Source: Diphasiastrum complanatum (Eukaryota > Streptophyta > Lycopodiopsida > Lycopodiales > Lycopodiaceae). From it: DNA of 64,000 nucleotides. A program made the translations under genes and the position numbers. The notes under the pieces are model-generated. The model did no database searches. It worked only from the letters and a program-made list of their open reading frames with translations, and was not told the origin of the DNA. This document shows positions 44,181-56,020 of this stretch, in pieces; position 1 is the first letter of the stretch, and each line of letters starts with the position of its first letter. The stretch lies in contig CM055094.1 in NCBI GenBank assembly GCA_029204225.1, positions 72,225,884 through 72,289,883 on the forward strand, read 5' to 3'.

Positions 44181-45094
44181 TAACACAAGCCAGCGTACTC
44201 ATATGTTTCCTCATCATTGCTGGTCCAGAGAAAGCCTATAACAAACTTTCCTTTCCACAACAGAAACTTGTCAACTTATTAGGTCCAAAGTTCGCCAGTC
44301 TCCTCGTGTGAGTATGGCTAGGTCACCTTGAATTTGCCCCCATTTTGATCAACTTTAATTCAAAATTTGCCCCAAGAGAGAGGTGTGTGTGATAGTTCCC
44401 CTCCACTTAATAAATCAGCTGATCGGACTTTAGAGTAGAGTTCTTCGGACAAAAGCCTTTCCAACACTTTGCTTCCCATCTGCTAGGATTATGGCTCGAT
44501 CCAACTTGTTGCCAATCTCTGAAGAGGATCCTAGTCTTTTCCCCTTTGAGGAAAAACCCAACTGATACTGGATATCACCCATGCTCAGTGAGTTTCAGTT
44601 CCGAAGGTGGCCGTCCCAAAATGAAGACCAACTGCTATAGAAGATCTCCCCTGAAATGGCCCTTTCCAACTTTTGACTTCCTGCTTGCGTCTGGTGGGCG
44701 TTGTCGCAAATGAAACTAACCCAAGAAACAGGCTAGTCATCCATCCTTTGCAAACATTGAGTCATTTCGTTGTCGTTCACGTGCGAGTACTTGAACTGCA
44801 AATCCGCCGCACAGATTCTGTAGTCCTCTTTGTTTGATGGTATCAGCCTTCAAAAGAAAAGGTTCCTTCTCGAGCCATCAGCTCCTTGTATCACAAGCAA
44901 TCATGCAAACCAGGCAAAGCACGAGTACTAAGACTCACCACGAATACGTACAAGTAAGACACTTAGGCAGGTTTACTAACAAGTAACAAAGACAAGGTCC
45001 CCCTTTGAGATGGTCCTGCCAACGGACCTTTGCCTAGCCGCGCCCATACAAATCAATCACGGAATCAGCCCACATAGGACACCCCTCCAACCAT

Positions 45095-45490
45095 CCGTGC
45101 TTTCACCATTAAGCAGCACATTGCCTCAGTCACGCCCCACCACTTTTTGGTCGATAGCCCTTATAGCTAAACGATCGGCAGCTATCCCGCACCGGCAGCT
45201 AACCACCCGTGCTTTACACCCGAATTCGAGCAGCATCTCTGTATCAATGGTTAACCCGTACAGTTCGAATATGTCGCCCCGCACCCCACAAGGTACAGAC
45301 CGTGCTTTCACCTCCCTAGGCAGCACTTTGCCTCATCCGTCCTACGTGCAGACAACGCCAGGCCCGAACCGCGAGAACTGACCGTGCTTACACCTCAAGG
45401 GCAGCACCTTGACTCATCAAGTCCCCCGTTCTGCCGACCACCCCGACCGTGGACGCACCCGTGCTTACACTGTGGGCAGCACCTTGCACA
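45095..45490 (-). repeat. Repeated boxes near the PBS of the LARD
   Basis: The box CCGTGCTT(T)(A/C)AC(A/C)C with GGCAGCACCTTGCCTCA-like sequence shortly after recurs about five times, starting near 45095, 45207, 45300, 45382 and 45459. It occupies the untranslated leader next to the PBS. Confidence 0.7.
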
Positions 45491-45557
45491 ACAGTTGTCT
45501 TGATGAACCCCAAACCGTGGCCATTTCCGTGAGATCCGCATAGCTGACCGGCCAGTC

Positions 45558-45570
45558 GGCTCTGATACCA
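45558..45570 (-). other. Primer-binding site of the LARD-like element
   Basis: The minus strand reads TGGTATCAGAGCC two bases from the 5' LTR, and fixes the orientation of the element. Confidence 0.92.
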
Positions 45571-45572
45571 CA

Positions 45573-46888
45573 TGTAGCGCAGGCATCCCAAAGGGAGCTG
45601 GGAACCACGACTTAGCTTCCCAGCCTTCAACTCTTGCCATCCGAACCCACTTGACATACAAGCAGCCAACTCGCCAACAACGATCAGACTTAACCAACTT
45701 GAAGTTCCGAGGACCAACATTGAGATCCAACCTGGCGCCATGCCAGATCGGGGGTCCCGACGTGGGTGACTTCCCTCCAAGCAAGCCGCCCGACATACAT
45801 CAAACTTAACCAACTCGAAGCTTCGTTACAAACGAGTAACATCCATTCCAAGCAAGCGGTCTGACTTACATCAGACTTAACCAACTGAAAGCTTTGTTAC
45901 AAACGAGTAACATCCATTCCAAGCAAGCGGTCTGACTTACATCAGACTTAACCAACTGAAAGCTTCGTCACGAGCGCTGGAAGCCAACCTGGCGCCATGC
46001 CAGACTGGACAGCCATAAACAGGTAACATCCACCCAAGCAAGCCATCCAACTCAGCCGACAGGTTAGAGCCCGTTCCCCAAGAGCTTAACCCATTCACGT
46101 TCATGCAAGGAACACTCAGAACCACAAGCCGCGACAGATATGGAAACAACCAGTTCTTGGACCAAATGGTCCCGACAGCATACCGCTGGCGCCACGGACC
46201 GAATGGTCCCGACGGCATACCGCTGGCGTCCCGGGATACGACCCTCAGCTATGTGCCAAGTTAAAAATTTTGAAAGCGGCCTTACAACTGGCGCTTTTAC
46301 CGAACACTGAAACCCAGAAGGTAATCAGAGTCAGTTTGAGGAAAATCCCACTTTATTGATAAATCTGAGAAGGTTACATTTCAAGTGTGTGACCGACCCT
46401 AGTCTCCGGGGCGCTAGCATGCCAAGGCGAGAGCCATGACAACATTCCAGCAAGGGAGGCTGAGACTTGGTTGGAGCTCGCCCTGAGTCGCAACCCGCAC
46501 TCCCCTATAGTATTGGTGTGATTCGGCACCCCCCCTCATACCAAGCACTCTACCCAAGCTGGTAAAGCACGTTTTTCTCTCTCTAGGATTTTCTCTTTCT
46601 AGAAAGTCATTTTCTCTCTCTAGATTTTATTGTTCCCCAGGCTTCCTTTAATCATGCCTAGATCGTGTGAGGTGATTGCACATCGATCTGAGCTCTCTGG
46701 ACTTCGCTAGAACCGATCAAAGATTTTCAGCCATAGGAACTTGGCGCCGGCTGGATTCTGGTCACAGTGGCGCCGAGAGCGGCGCCGGCGCCATTGGCGC
46801 CGGGAGCAGCAGGGGCGCTGCTGGCGCCGGGGACATAGCTGGCGCCGATGGCGCCGGAAGTAAAGCTTGTAAAGGTAGCTTTACAACA
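45573..46888 (-). repeat. 5' LTR of the LARD-like element
   Basis: Same length as the other LTR (1316 bp). In element orientation it begins TGTTGTAAAGC at 46888, and the GGCGCC-rich block (46743-46855) lies within its first about 150 bases, in the U3 promoter region. Confidence 0.95.
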
Positions 46889-46893
46889 CTTAC

Positions 46894-47800
46894 TCTACAT
46901 GTCTAAAAAAATGGCAAAAGAGCCTTTGTTAGGTGTGCATAACATTCTAAATTACTAATGCCTTTGGAGAAGGTAGTTTTTTAAAAAGAAGCTTTGTTGT
47001 ATTGTGCCACGCTTACATAGGTCATTCTTGGATTGAAAGTATGCTTTCAACACCCTTATCAATGCCCAACAACACTAGATAAGCAAATTATTATTCTATC
47101 TGATGTGAAGCTTTTTTCTTACAAATATGATTTGGTTTTGCATAAATCATGCTTTTGAAGTGGCTAGTTTAGATCCTTTGTTTGCAAGTATTATGCTGCA
47201 ATCGAGCAACAAGGTTTTACTAGCTATTGATTCATTTAACGAGCTGGTTCCTGCTGACTATGTTTAGCTTTAGCAGTGCATATTGCAAACCTCCTACATT
47301 TTCTAGATTTAGGTTAATTGACAAGATGCTCACATGTACTTTCCCTCACATACATATCAAGAATTAGGGCCTTCACTTGATTGGCTTTGCTCTTTCAAGT
47401 CAACCTTCATTTGGGGGCTATTGCCTCCAGAGAAATTATAGAAATCTGGCCTACTGGTTCTATAAATGCATAATGCTAGTATGGTTATACGCCTGGGCCT
47501 GAGACCTACTCATACTCTTTGGGTGCTGATCATGAAATGCTAAAATGGATGTTCAACTACACCTTAGAAGACCAGGAGGAGCCTTAACTCAATTTGTCTC
47601 TATAACCTATTCATTTTCAAAGGTTTATTGATTATGTGAAGGTAATTATGTTCGTACATTAGGTGATCATGGATTAAGCACATATTAAAAGCAGCTTAAT
47701 GCAGATTATCTCACAGTTGATAGCAGCCTCAATAGGACCTTTTCATCCTCTAGATTCAATGAACAAAATCTACAATAATATGTACTGGATATGCACTGGT
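46894..47800. other. No gene seen
   Basis: AT-rich, non-coding; no repeats or family similarity recognised. Confidence 0.6.
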
Positions 47801-48557
47801 TGTTGAAATCCATCAGGTTCACATGTGTGGGAAAACCAATTGCAAGTGTGGATGATCGTATTAAGCTTCGTGTTTAGCACATAAATTGATTCTAAATTGA
47901 ATATCAAGATCTAGATCAAGAATTTATGACTAAAACACAATCTAGCATACTAGTAATCAAAGAATGGTTACTTTCACTTTCAAATGGGGAAAGTACAAAG
48001 AAATTAATGCATTAGCATAGCCTCCTCCTCGAGTTAGAGAGAGAGTGCAAAATTCAAGCATACAAGGTAATAGATCCAAATTGACAAGAAATGGCTCCAA
48101 TGCTTGGTTCATCATCAAAAATTGTGAGAGAACTCTCATACATTTATGGTGAATGGATTCTTCCACATCATAAAGTGAAAACTAACAAACTAATGACATA
48201 TGTCACTTTACATGCATATCTATCTACCTACTTTTACCATGTGGCAATTTCTAAACTAGAATTGTCCAAATCACTATGCATGTGTCCATTACACTTTGTG
48301 CATGCCTTGCATGTCACTTTGGAACACTTACAATCTTTGGATGTGATATGACTCGAGTTTCTACAAGCTCATATTTGGCATATCTATGCCTACAATCTAT
48401 ATGCATGTTGTACTTGACCAACTAGACTTCATATAGTCCATGTAGCTCAAATTTTCTCTAGGCCAAATTTGGCATTTGCAATATGAAACATTACATACAT
48501 GTACAAAAAACCTTATCACAACCAAAAGTCAAGATAGATGATTTTTCTATTTCAACA
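47801..48557 (-). repeat. 3' LTR (757 bp) of the decayed copia
   Basis: Inverted ends TGTTGAAAT and ATTTCAACA. On the minus strand TTTTTTAGGAG (a weak purine tract) precedes it. Confidence 0.7.
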
Positions 48558-48593
48558 CTCCTAAAAAATAATCTATGTTGACATGAATATGGA

Positions 48594-50330
48594 TCATGGA
48601 ATTAATCCAAGATTGGCTCTATGCTTGATGAAGGAATTTTTGCTCAAAGGTTTGGTGAGAAAATTTTTAATACATGATGATGTGTCAATGTGCTCCAAAT
48701 AGATTTCCCCTCCAATGAGTTTTACTCTCACAAAGTGATGTGCAATTTCGATGTGTTTGCATTTTGCATGAAATATTGGGTTGTTGGCAAGGGCTTGTGC
48801 TGAAATATTGTCACACATGATCAAAGGTATATCATCTTCCTTGATAGTCTTTAGCTCCAAAAGCAACCTCTTGATCCAAAGTACTGCCTTTGTTGTAGTA
48901 GTAAGTGCTTTATATTCAGCTTCACAAGATGAGAGAGATATGGTATCTTGCTTTCTTGGAAAGCCAAGATATTAAATTTCCTCCAAGGTATATTACATAT
49001 GCACTTGTAGATTTCCGATCCAATTTATCACTAGCAAAATCCGAGTCAAAATATCCAATCATAGAAAGGTCGTCACTTTTGTACAACAATCCATAATCAT
49101 ATGTACCTAAGTACCCTTTTGGCCATTTTCCAATGATGAATTGTAGGATTTTGCATAGCTTGGCTTAACTGATGAGCACTAAAACTTATATTAGGCCTAG
49201 TTATGGTAAGCCAAATTAAGGAGCCTATAAGACTCCTAAAAAGAGTGATGTCCACGAAGGATCTTTCATCACCTTTATTAGGATCTTTCACAATTTGCTC
49301 TATTGGAATATCAATACTCTTACAATCACATATTAGATTTCTTCAACATTGAAAGAGCATACATGGATTGACAAATAAAAGCTTTATCATTATGAAAGTC
49401 AATCTCTAGGCCTAAACTTGATATACATGGAAGGATCATAGTCACTAAGAATGAACCCTAGTGAGATAAGAAAAGAGTTAAGTCGAGCATACCACGATCT
49501 TGGTGCTTGCTTTAGTCCATAAAGACTTTTGAAGAGCAAGCAAACTTGGGACTCATCTTTGATGAATCCTTGAGGTTGTTCCATGTAGATTTCTTCTTCT
49601 AGATATCCATTTAAAAAAGCATTTGAGACATCTAATTGGAACACCTTCCATTTGAAAAAACAAGCAATGGATATGATAATTCTTATTGACACTATCTTTG
49701 CAATAGGTGCAAAGGTCTCTTCATAATCAAGTCCATGAATTTGGGCAAAGCCCTTTGCACAAAGTCTTGTCTTATATTTGTTGATTGTGCCATCTTGATT
49801 ATATTTGACTAGAAAAACCCATTTTTCAACCAATAGTGTGCTTGTTGGATGGAAGATCCACAAGCTCCCATGTTTTGTTGGTGATCAATGCATCATATTC
49901 CTGCTTCATGGCTAAAAACCATATTGTGAGTTGAGTGCCTCTTGAACATCCTTTGGCTCCTCATGTGAGACAAAATATGCATAACTAGTGGAATCAAGAT
50001 CCATTTGTTTGTCTTTTTCACCATATGAGAGCCTCTTAGGCTCGGATCTTTCTCTTAGTGATCTTCTAGGTGACTCCTCCTCAATTCTCGGCCCCATCCC
50101 TCCACGATAATCTTCAAGAGAGACAATAGGAGAACCTTTTTGTGATTCTTTGATCTCGGCCTCATCAAAGATGTATTTCTGGTTTTCATGGAATATAACA
50201 TCTCTACCCTCAGTTGTAATTGAGGTAGAAGGAACATAAATTCTGTATGTCATCTTGTTGGATGAATACCCAGCCATGATCCCTTTGCTTGAATTTGGAT
50301 CATCTTTTCTCCTTGTTTCCAAGGGGATAT
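48594..50330 (-). pseudogene. Copia integrase tail, RT and RNase H of the decayed element
   Basis: The open piece 49912-50322 holds the integrase tail (MTYRIYVPSTSI, RDVIFHENQKY) and linker (PRRSLRERSEPKRL). 49399-49863 holds RT blocks YKTRLCAKGFAQIHGLDYEE, LDVSNAFLNGYLEEEIYMEQ and SLYGLKQAPRSWYARL. The segment with the catalytic YVDD is deleted between 49399 and 49291. 49097-49291 reads LIGSLIWLTITRPNISF and 48594-48866 gives the RNase H end (HAKCKHIEIAHHFVRVKL). It cannot make active RT. Confidence 0.85.
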
Positions 50331-50459
50331 GTACAAAGCAAGTACATCCGAAAACTCTAAGGTGATCAACCTTAGGCTTCTTCTTGAATAAGACTTCATA
50401 TGGTGATCATCTTACAAGAGTATTGTGAGGTAGTCTATTGCACAAATAATTTGCACAAT

Positions 50460-52034
50460 TTATTGCTTCTCCCAAAAATTCAATAGGCAAGGAAGCTTCA
50501 ATTCGAATTGCTTTAACACATTCACATAAGATCTATTTTTCCTTTTGGCAACCCCATTTCGAGATGGGGAATAAGCACAAAAAAATTCTCTCTTGATCCC
50601 TTCAAGCTCACAATAATCATGGAATTTATTGGAGATGTATTCACCTCTTCCATCACATCTCAAAGCTTTAACTTTATAAGAAAATTGTTTCTCGACATAA
50701 GTTTTGAAAACTATGAAGTAATCAAATGCCATAGCTTTTGAAGAAAGAAGGTATAACCAAGTATATCTTGTGAAATCATCAATGAAGGTAACAAAACATG
50801 TAGCACCACCAATACTTTTTGAGGAAGAAAAATGAACATCCGAGTGTATTAATTGCAATCGATGAGTAGTCTTGATGGAAGACTTTTGATATGGCTTTCT
50901 ATGTGATTTTGCAATGGCACAAGTCTCACATGGCTTGATATTTTTGGAAAGTGATCTTGGTAGGCCAATAGCCTTATCATCCTTGATCATAGAAAGCATA
51001 TATTTGAAATTGGGATGTCCAAATCTCCTATGCCATAACTCCTCCTTAGAAATAAAAGCAATTTCACAAAAAATTGCATTTTCATAAGGATTTAACTTGA
51101 AGATGCCACCATATCTAGATCCATGAGCTAGGATCTCATCACCTTTGTTAATAATGCAAGTATTGACATTGAATTTCACATCACAACCACAATCAAGCAA
51201 TTTTCCAACACTTATCAAGTTATTTGTAAGCTTAGGAACAAAAAGAACATTGGAAAGTGGTAGAACTTTAGAAGAAGCAAGTTTTAAAGGAATATTTCCA
51301 ATTCCTTCAATAGAGCACTCATGATCATTTGCTATATATATAGATCTTTTGAATCCTTCATAAGGTACAAATAGATCGAAGGACTTCTTAGAACAACACA
51401 TATGTGATGAAGCACCACTGTAGATGTACCATGCTCCATCCTTCTTGAAGGGTGTTGAAGAAAAGCTTGACACCATGAGGGATCCTTCTCCTTCACTTAC
51501 TATAGAGTCTTCTTCTTTCTCGTTAGAGAGATTTTCTTGTTTGAGTTGATTTTTCTTTTTGAAGCAATTAGAGGCATAATGCCCCTTTTTTCCACAAAAG
51601 AAACACTTTACTTTCTTCTGCTTGGTCTTGGAAGTAGAAGGATGAGTTGAGTCATCTTCCGATCTATCTTTATCTTTGTCTTTGGTGAAGGCTTGAGAAT
51701 ATTGATTCTTGCTCTTCCCTTTATGCTTGTCCTTGACAAAGAGAGCTTTGTCTTTTTCAATATGCTCGAGTTTGTTCATCCTTGAAAGTTTGTAACTTTG
51801 CCTTGCTTCTTCAGAAATAAAAATTCCTTGAAGAGTCTCCAAATTGGGCAACTCCTCCTTCATAGCAAAGGATTGAACAAGATTATCATAGTCTTCTTTT
51901 AAGCCATTAAGAATGACTTGTACTAGCTCATCTTGGTTGATTGTGACATCAACAAAAGCAAGCTCTCCATGAAGATCTTTTATTCTCAAAACATAGAAAC
52001 TTTTATTCTTTTTTATCATCCTTTTAATTTGCAA
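50460..52034 (-). pseudogene. Copia gag (partial), protease and integrase in one open frame
   Basis: The frame opens at a TTG inside Gag, so it is N-truncated. It has a zinc knuckle CFFCGKKGHYASNC (residues 144-157). The protease reads WYIYSGASSHM at 202-212, with the catalytic Asp replaced by Tyr at 205. Integrase zinc ligands are H335, H340, C369 and C372. Core D399 (HSDVH) and D461 (RCDG) are kept, but Lys stands at 497 where Glu is usual (NGVAKRKNR). Despite 524 open codons, protease and integrase would both be inactive. A frameshift at the end separates it from the next segment. Confidence 0.85.
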
Positions 52035-52069
52035 TACTTTTATCTTTCATTTGATAGTGTAAATGAAAA

Positions 52070-52098
52070 GGGGGGGGGGGGGGGGGGGGGGGGGGGGG
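52070..52098 (+). repeat. Poly-G run
   Basis: About 29 consecutive G residues followed by TGGTGGGGG. Such runs are unstable and prone to sequencing error. Confidence 0.95.
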
Positions 52099-52459
52099 TG
52101 GTGGGGGAATAGTATATTAAGTAATACATGAGAAATTCATACAATTTCCAACGTGATTTCTCCCTTTGCCACAATAGAGATAAGCTATTGTGATGATGCT
52201 CTTAAAGCTTACATGTCTCTTCGAGGTAATTTAAAGATGAATAACGCTTTTTCCCTTAATCCTCTTTTTTCTTCTAGGCGAGTTTGAAATTATTTTTGTT
52301 ATCTAATGCACACAAAAAGTTGCCCTCAATCTTGAACTTTGATCTTCTTCTTAGGTCACACCACCCTCCCTAAACCTCTGCCAATATACATACTAAAAGT
52401 TTTTATAGCATTAACAAAGGCCTTTTCAAGTTGCACGTGTAGTATCTACAAGGTTTGGT
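52099..52459. other. No gene seen
   Basis: Unassigned AT-rich sequence between the copia remnant and the gypsy fragment. Confidence 0.5.
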
Positions 52460-52679
52460 GTTAGCAGATTCCAAAGAATCCCCAGATGCCAAGCCAAGCT
52501 GAAAGAATAGAGTATCTCTCACCCAAGACCGACGAGGTCTCAGAAGGATGAGAGCAAGAGAAGCTATGAGCCGAGCATGAGAGCCGAGGATTACTAGCTA
52601 GGATTACAGATTGTTTCCATGTGAGTCTACATGGTAAATCCCAGAGAAGAAACGACCATGTAGGAGCTAGTAACATTCC

Positions 52680-54060
52680 TAGGCAATGTAAATAAAGGTA
52701 GACCCCTCTTAAATAAATTAGAGGTGAATCTTGCCGAACCAAGAGAATCGGAAATGATTGTACAAGTGGGACTTACTCCTGAAGCACTTCGTTTGTTACT
52801 TATTAAGTATCAAGATTGCTTTGTATGGACAATTCAAGATTTGAAGTTATTCCGACATCAGTGATTGAACATACCATACCTTTAGTACCTGATGCAGTAC
52901 CAAAGGTTACAAAGTTCTATCGCTGTAATCCTAATGTGGCAGATCCGATAAAGAAAGAACTTCAGAGATTGCTTGACGTCGATTTCATTTATGAGATCGA
53001 GCATACCGAATGGATTTCACCGATTGTCATTGTTCTTCAGAAAAATGGGAAATTGCGAATCTGTGTGAATCTCAAAGCATTGAATAAAGTGACACGGAAG
53101 GATCACTTTATGTTACCTTTTACTGAAAGCATTTTGGATCGCCTTGCTGGAGCGGAAGCTTATAGTTTCCTGGATGGATATAGTGGTTACAACCAGGTTA
53201 AGATTGCACCTGCCGATTGCCACAAAACTGCTTTTGCAACAGAATGGGGCACCTATGCTTAAAAAGTAATGTCGTTTGGACTCTGTAATGCACCAAGTTC
53301 ATTCCAAAGGGTAATGCAATTTGCCTTTAAAGATTATCTGCAAAAATTCCTTGAAATTTACTTGGACGACTTGGGAGTTCATAGTATAGATACAGACCAC
53401 CTGGATCGATTGGAGAAAGTATTTTAAAGATGCCGCAAATATCAGATTTCTCTAAATCCAGAAAAATGCCAGATATGGGTTTCTCACGGAGTTGTGTTTG
53501 GACATGTGATATCAAGACATGGTATTGCCACCGATTATTCTAAGATCAAAGTTATTGTGGAATTGCCACCGCCAACAACAATTCGAGGAGTTTATGTGTT
53601 TATGGGTCATGCGAACTACTATCGAATTTTTATTATCTTCTTTGCAGATTTAGCACAACCTATATACAAACTAACTATTGTTTCTATTTGGACAGTAGAG
53701 GCGTTAGAAGCCTTTGAAAAATTAAAAAAAGCATTATCTTCAGCACCAATACCGCGTTCTCCAGATTGGACATTAGAGTCTCATGTTCATACGGATGCCT
53801 CAAAATACGCCATTGGATCAGTTTTGACGCAGCCAGGTGACTATAAGAAGGATTATCCTATACAATTTCAAGCAGACAGCTTACAGATTCAGAGAAGAAT
53901 TATTCAACAACAGAACGTGAAGTGCTAGCCATGATTTTTTATGTTCGAAAATTTCATCACTACCTCATGGAAACGCACTTTGCATTTTATACGGATTTAA
54001 GTGTCAAAAAGTCACTAAAAAGTGAAGATCCAGCAAATCCTTCAAGAGAGAACTCTCATA
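52680..54060 (+). pseudogene. Ty3/gypsy reverse transcriptase and RNase H start
   Basis: A leading segment (52690-52815) has LLLIKYQDCFVWTIQDLK, usual just before gypsy RT. The open part 52816-53262 reads EWISPIVIVLQKNGKLRICV, LNKVTRKDHFMLPFTESI and FLDGYSGYNQVKIAP. After one stop it continues MSFGLCNAPSSFQRVM and EIYLDDLGVHS, with the catalytic (F/Y)xDD kept. 53494-53928 carries the connection and RNase H start (HTDASKYAIGSVLTQ). A frameshift near 53860 leads to YSTTEREVLAMIFYVRKF. Similarity looks closest to Tat/Athila-type gypsy. No integrase or LTR is attached. Confidence 0.85.
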
Positions 54061-54398
54061 GACCATTTCAATTAATCCAGAATGTCAATTTCCATTAGTG
54101 AAGAAGCCCGCGAAAGTTAGTACTGAGTTTTGGTGAAGATCAAGCCAAATTAGTGGTTTTGAACCCTTGCAAACAGTGAAATTTTCACTTTTTGCGAGAG
54201 TTGTCGCGAAAGCTTTTTCGTTTCGTGTTCGTCTTCTCTGTTCTGATTCGCGAACAATTTTCTGTCTTTGATTTTTCTTTTTGTGCGGAAGCTCTTACGG
54301 GATCCCAGACACTCGACTACGCATCACAAAACATATTTTATTCTAACAATCAAGAGACACAGCACAAGGCCAAGAGATACACGAAATAGAGTGACTAT

Positions 54399-55580
54399 AT
54401 GGCCAAAGCCCCTCTTGAACCATATAACTGGTTCAAGACTGTTTCTGGTGAGCTCAAGCAAACTATTAAGGCCAATACTAAGCAGCAGTTCGCCGTTGGC
54501 TCTTTATTGTCCCTCTTAGCCGCTTCTCACCTAGAAAACAGAATCCATGGCTTCCACCTGGATTCTGTGCTTTCGATTTACGAAGAAGCACCGACAGAAT
54601 CATCTCATCAGGCCTCAAGTTCTCATAGTCGTCGTCGTCCACACATGTGAGATCGTAATTCCTGACTCGCCTTCCGCGTCACGACATCGCACTAGGCATA
54701 CCTCGTCAGCTGCGCTTCCACCCCCTGTTGTTGTTTGCACTGAACTTCTCATTCCCCTCGCCTCTGATGTTTCCCTCGCCTCTGCTCCCATACAAGGACA
54801 GTCTGTGACCATTGGGCCTACCATTCCCATCACAGCTGCCCAGGCCACCTCACCTCCGCACACCGAAGCAACCTCACCCAACACACAGTTCTTCATGGAT
54901 ATGTTCGATGATTCCGACCCCCTTGGGGCCACCGAAATCTTTGAAATGCCCCATAGCCCAGCGCCCTTTGGCAATTCTCGACGTTTTTTGGAAAAATCAG
55001 AAATTTTAATCAAACTTCGGATAATCACCAACGCTAATTCTGGTCACCAATCAACAAGGGATCTGTACCTCCTAGAGAGCCCTACTATATTTAGTTTGTC
55101 CAAGTCCAACTTCTGGAAAATCTGCCATTGTTTGGATTTGTAGCTTCTTCAACTCCAGAAGGTCAATTCTGGTTAGAAAATAAAAAATCTGACTTGAAAC
55201 GTGAATATCTTGAAAAATATAACAGATTTCAGGGTGAAATCCATTGCATCCTCCAGCGAGTAGTCTGCAAATCCTATCCTCAAATTCTGATCCAATTCTG
55301 ATCACGAATGGATACCCAACTATCAGCTTTAAAAAATCAGGTCCTGGCGCCCTCAGAAAATCAGATCAGCCTCAAACTCTGATGATTGCTTGTGATGGAT
55401 ACGTTTCCCTGCACCGATGCTGCAAGTCTGAGTGCCCACCACTTTGCTTGTATCTCCAAAAATCCGTAATCAAAGCATGTTTTTTGTTGGTGCTGAGGGA
55501 GGAAGAAGGTAGCGCTGGAAGGAGGACAACAAGGCAGTGCTAGTAGGAGGCAAATCGATGACCCACAAGAGGATCCACGC
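54399..55580 (+). other. Unrecognised coding-like stretch
   Basis: 54399-54650 encodes MAKAPLEPYNWFKTVSGELK and a helix-like segment. 54547-55143 in another frame is Pro/Ser/Thr-rich (SAALPPPVVVCTELLIPLAS, EATSPNTQFFMDMFDD). After 55140 a third frame reads STPEGQFWLENKKSDLKREY. One broken gag-like gene would explain these pieces, but no capsid, zinc-knuckle or other motif identifies it. Codon-like structure is suggestive, not proven. Confidence 0.25.
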
Positions 55581-55581
55581 T

Positions 55582-56020
55582 GCTCTGATACCACTATTAG
55601 GAAGAATGGACAAAGGACCAACACAATTGAAGAGTGACTTTGGATCTCCACCCACTATCATGTACCTGGCTCTACATCCACAGGCCACCATATAGGACCA
55701 GCGCCCAACCTCCAAGAGGCCATGCACTCCTCTCACATGCACAGTTACCACGGTGCATGTGGATGCTCCTCATGCATATTGTACATGTGGGCACATGGGT
55801 CCTACCTAACTTTCTAGGGACTCACCCTTAGTAATTAAGGGTGCCTTCTACTTAGTGACACTCCCTATGGATATAGACCAAGCCCTTTAGATCCTCGTTC
55901 CTTATTATCCGGAACTACACTACGGGGCTGAGTGTCACCCGGTCGGGTCCCCTAGGGACTAGCGAGTCACCTGTATCCCTGTATTTGGCAATGGCCATAA
56001 CAGACCTGCTTGAAATGGTG
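55582..56020 (-). repeat. PBS-like site and adjoining LTR-like sequence
   Basis: GCTCTGATACCA at 55582-55593 is the reverse of the Met-tRNA PBS. The next about 190 bases (TTGAAGAGTGACTTTGG..., CCATATAGGACCAGCGCCC) recur at 59128-59355. This fits the 5' LTR of a minus-strand element whose body would lie to the left, but the right end of the LTR was not found. Confidence 0.5.

Larger units (their letters stand above)
41920..46888 (-). mobile_element. Complete non-coding LTR retrotransposon (LARD-like), 4969 bp
   Basis: Two 1316-bp LTRs, a PBS, a purine tract and a perfect CTTAC duplication define the element. The internal 2337 bp (43236-45572) has no gag, protease, integrase or RT similarity on either strand, and the longest frames are 60-125 codons without a family signature. 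This fits large retrotransposon derivatives (LARDs), which are copied by partner-encoded proteins. The LTRs differ at only a handful of sites (for example 41948/45601 region, one base near 42250, one near 42340, one near 43122), so insertion is recent. It is GC-richer than all its neighbours. Confidence 0.95.
41915..46893. repeat. 5-bp target-site duplication CTTAC
   Basis: CTTAC at 41915-41919 and again at 46889-46893 flank the LTR element exactly. Confidence 0.92.
47801..52045 (-). mobile_element. Decayed Ty1/copia element, 5'-truncated
   Basis: On the minus strand: partial gag, protease, integrase, shifted linker, RT (part deleted), RNase H and 3' LTR. Gag lacks its N-terminus and no 5' LTR or PBS follows; the right edge lies next to a poly-G run. 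Confidence 0.85.

Noticed and set aside
45010-45381. 123-codon ORF in the LARD interior
   Set aside because: No conserved domain; spans the repeated leader boxes and is on the strand opposite to the element.
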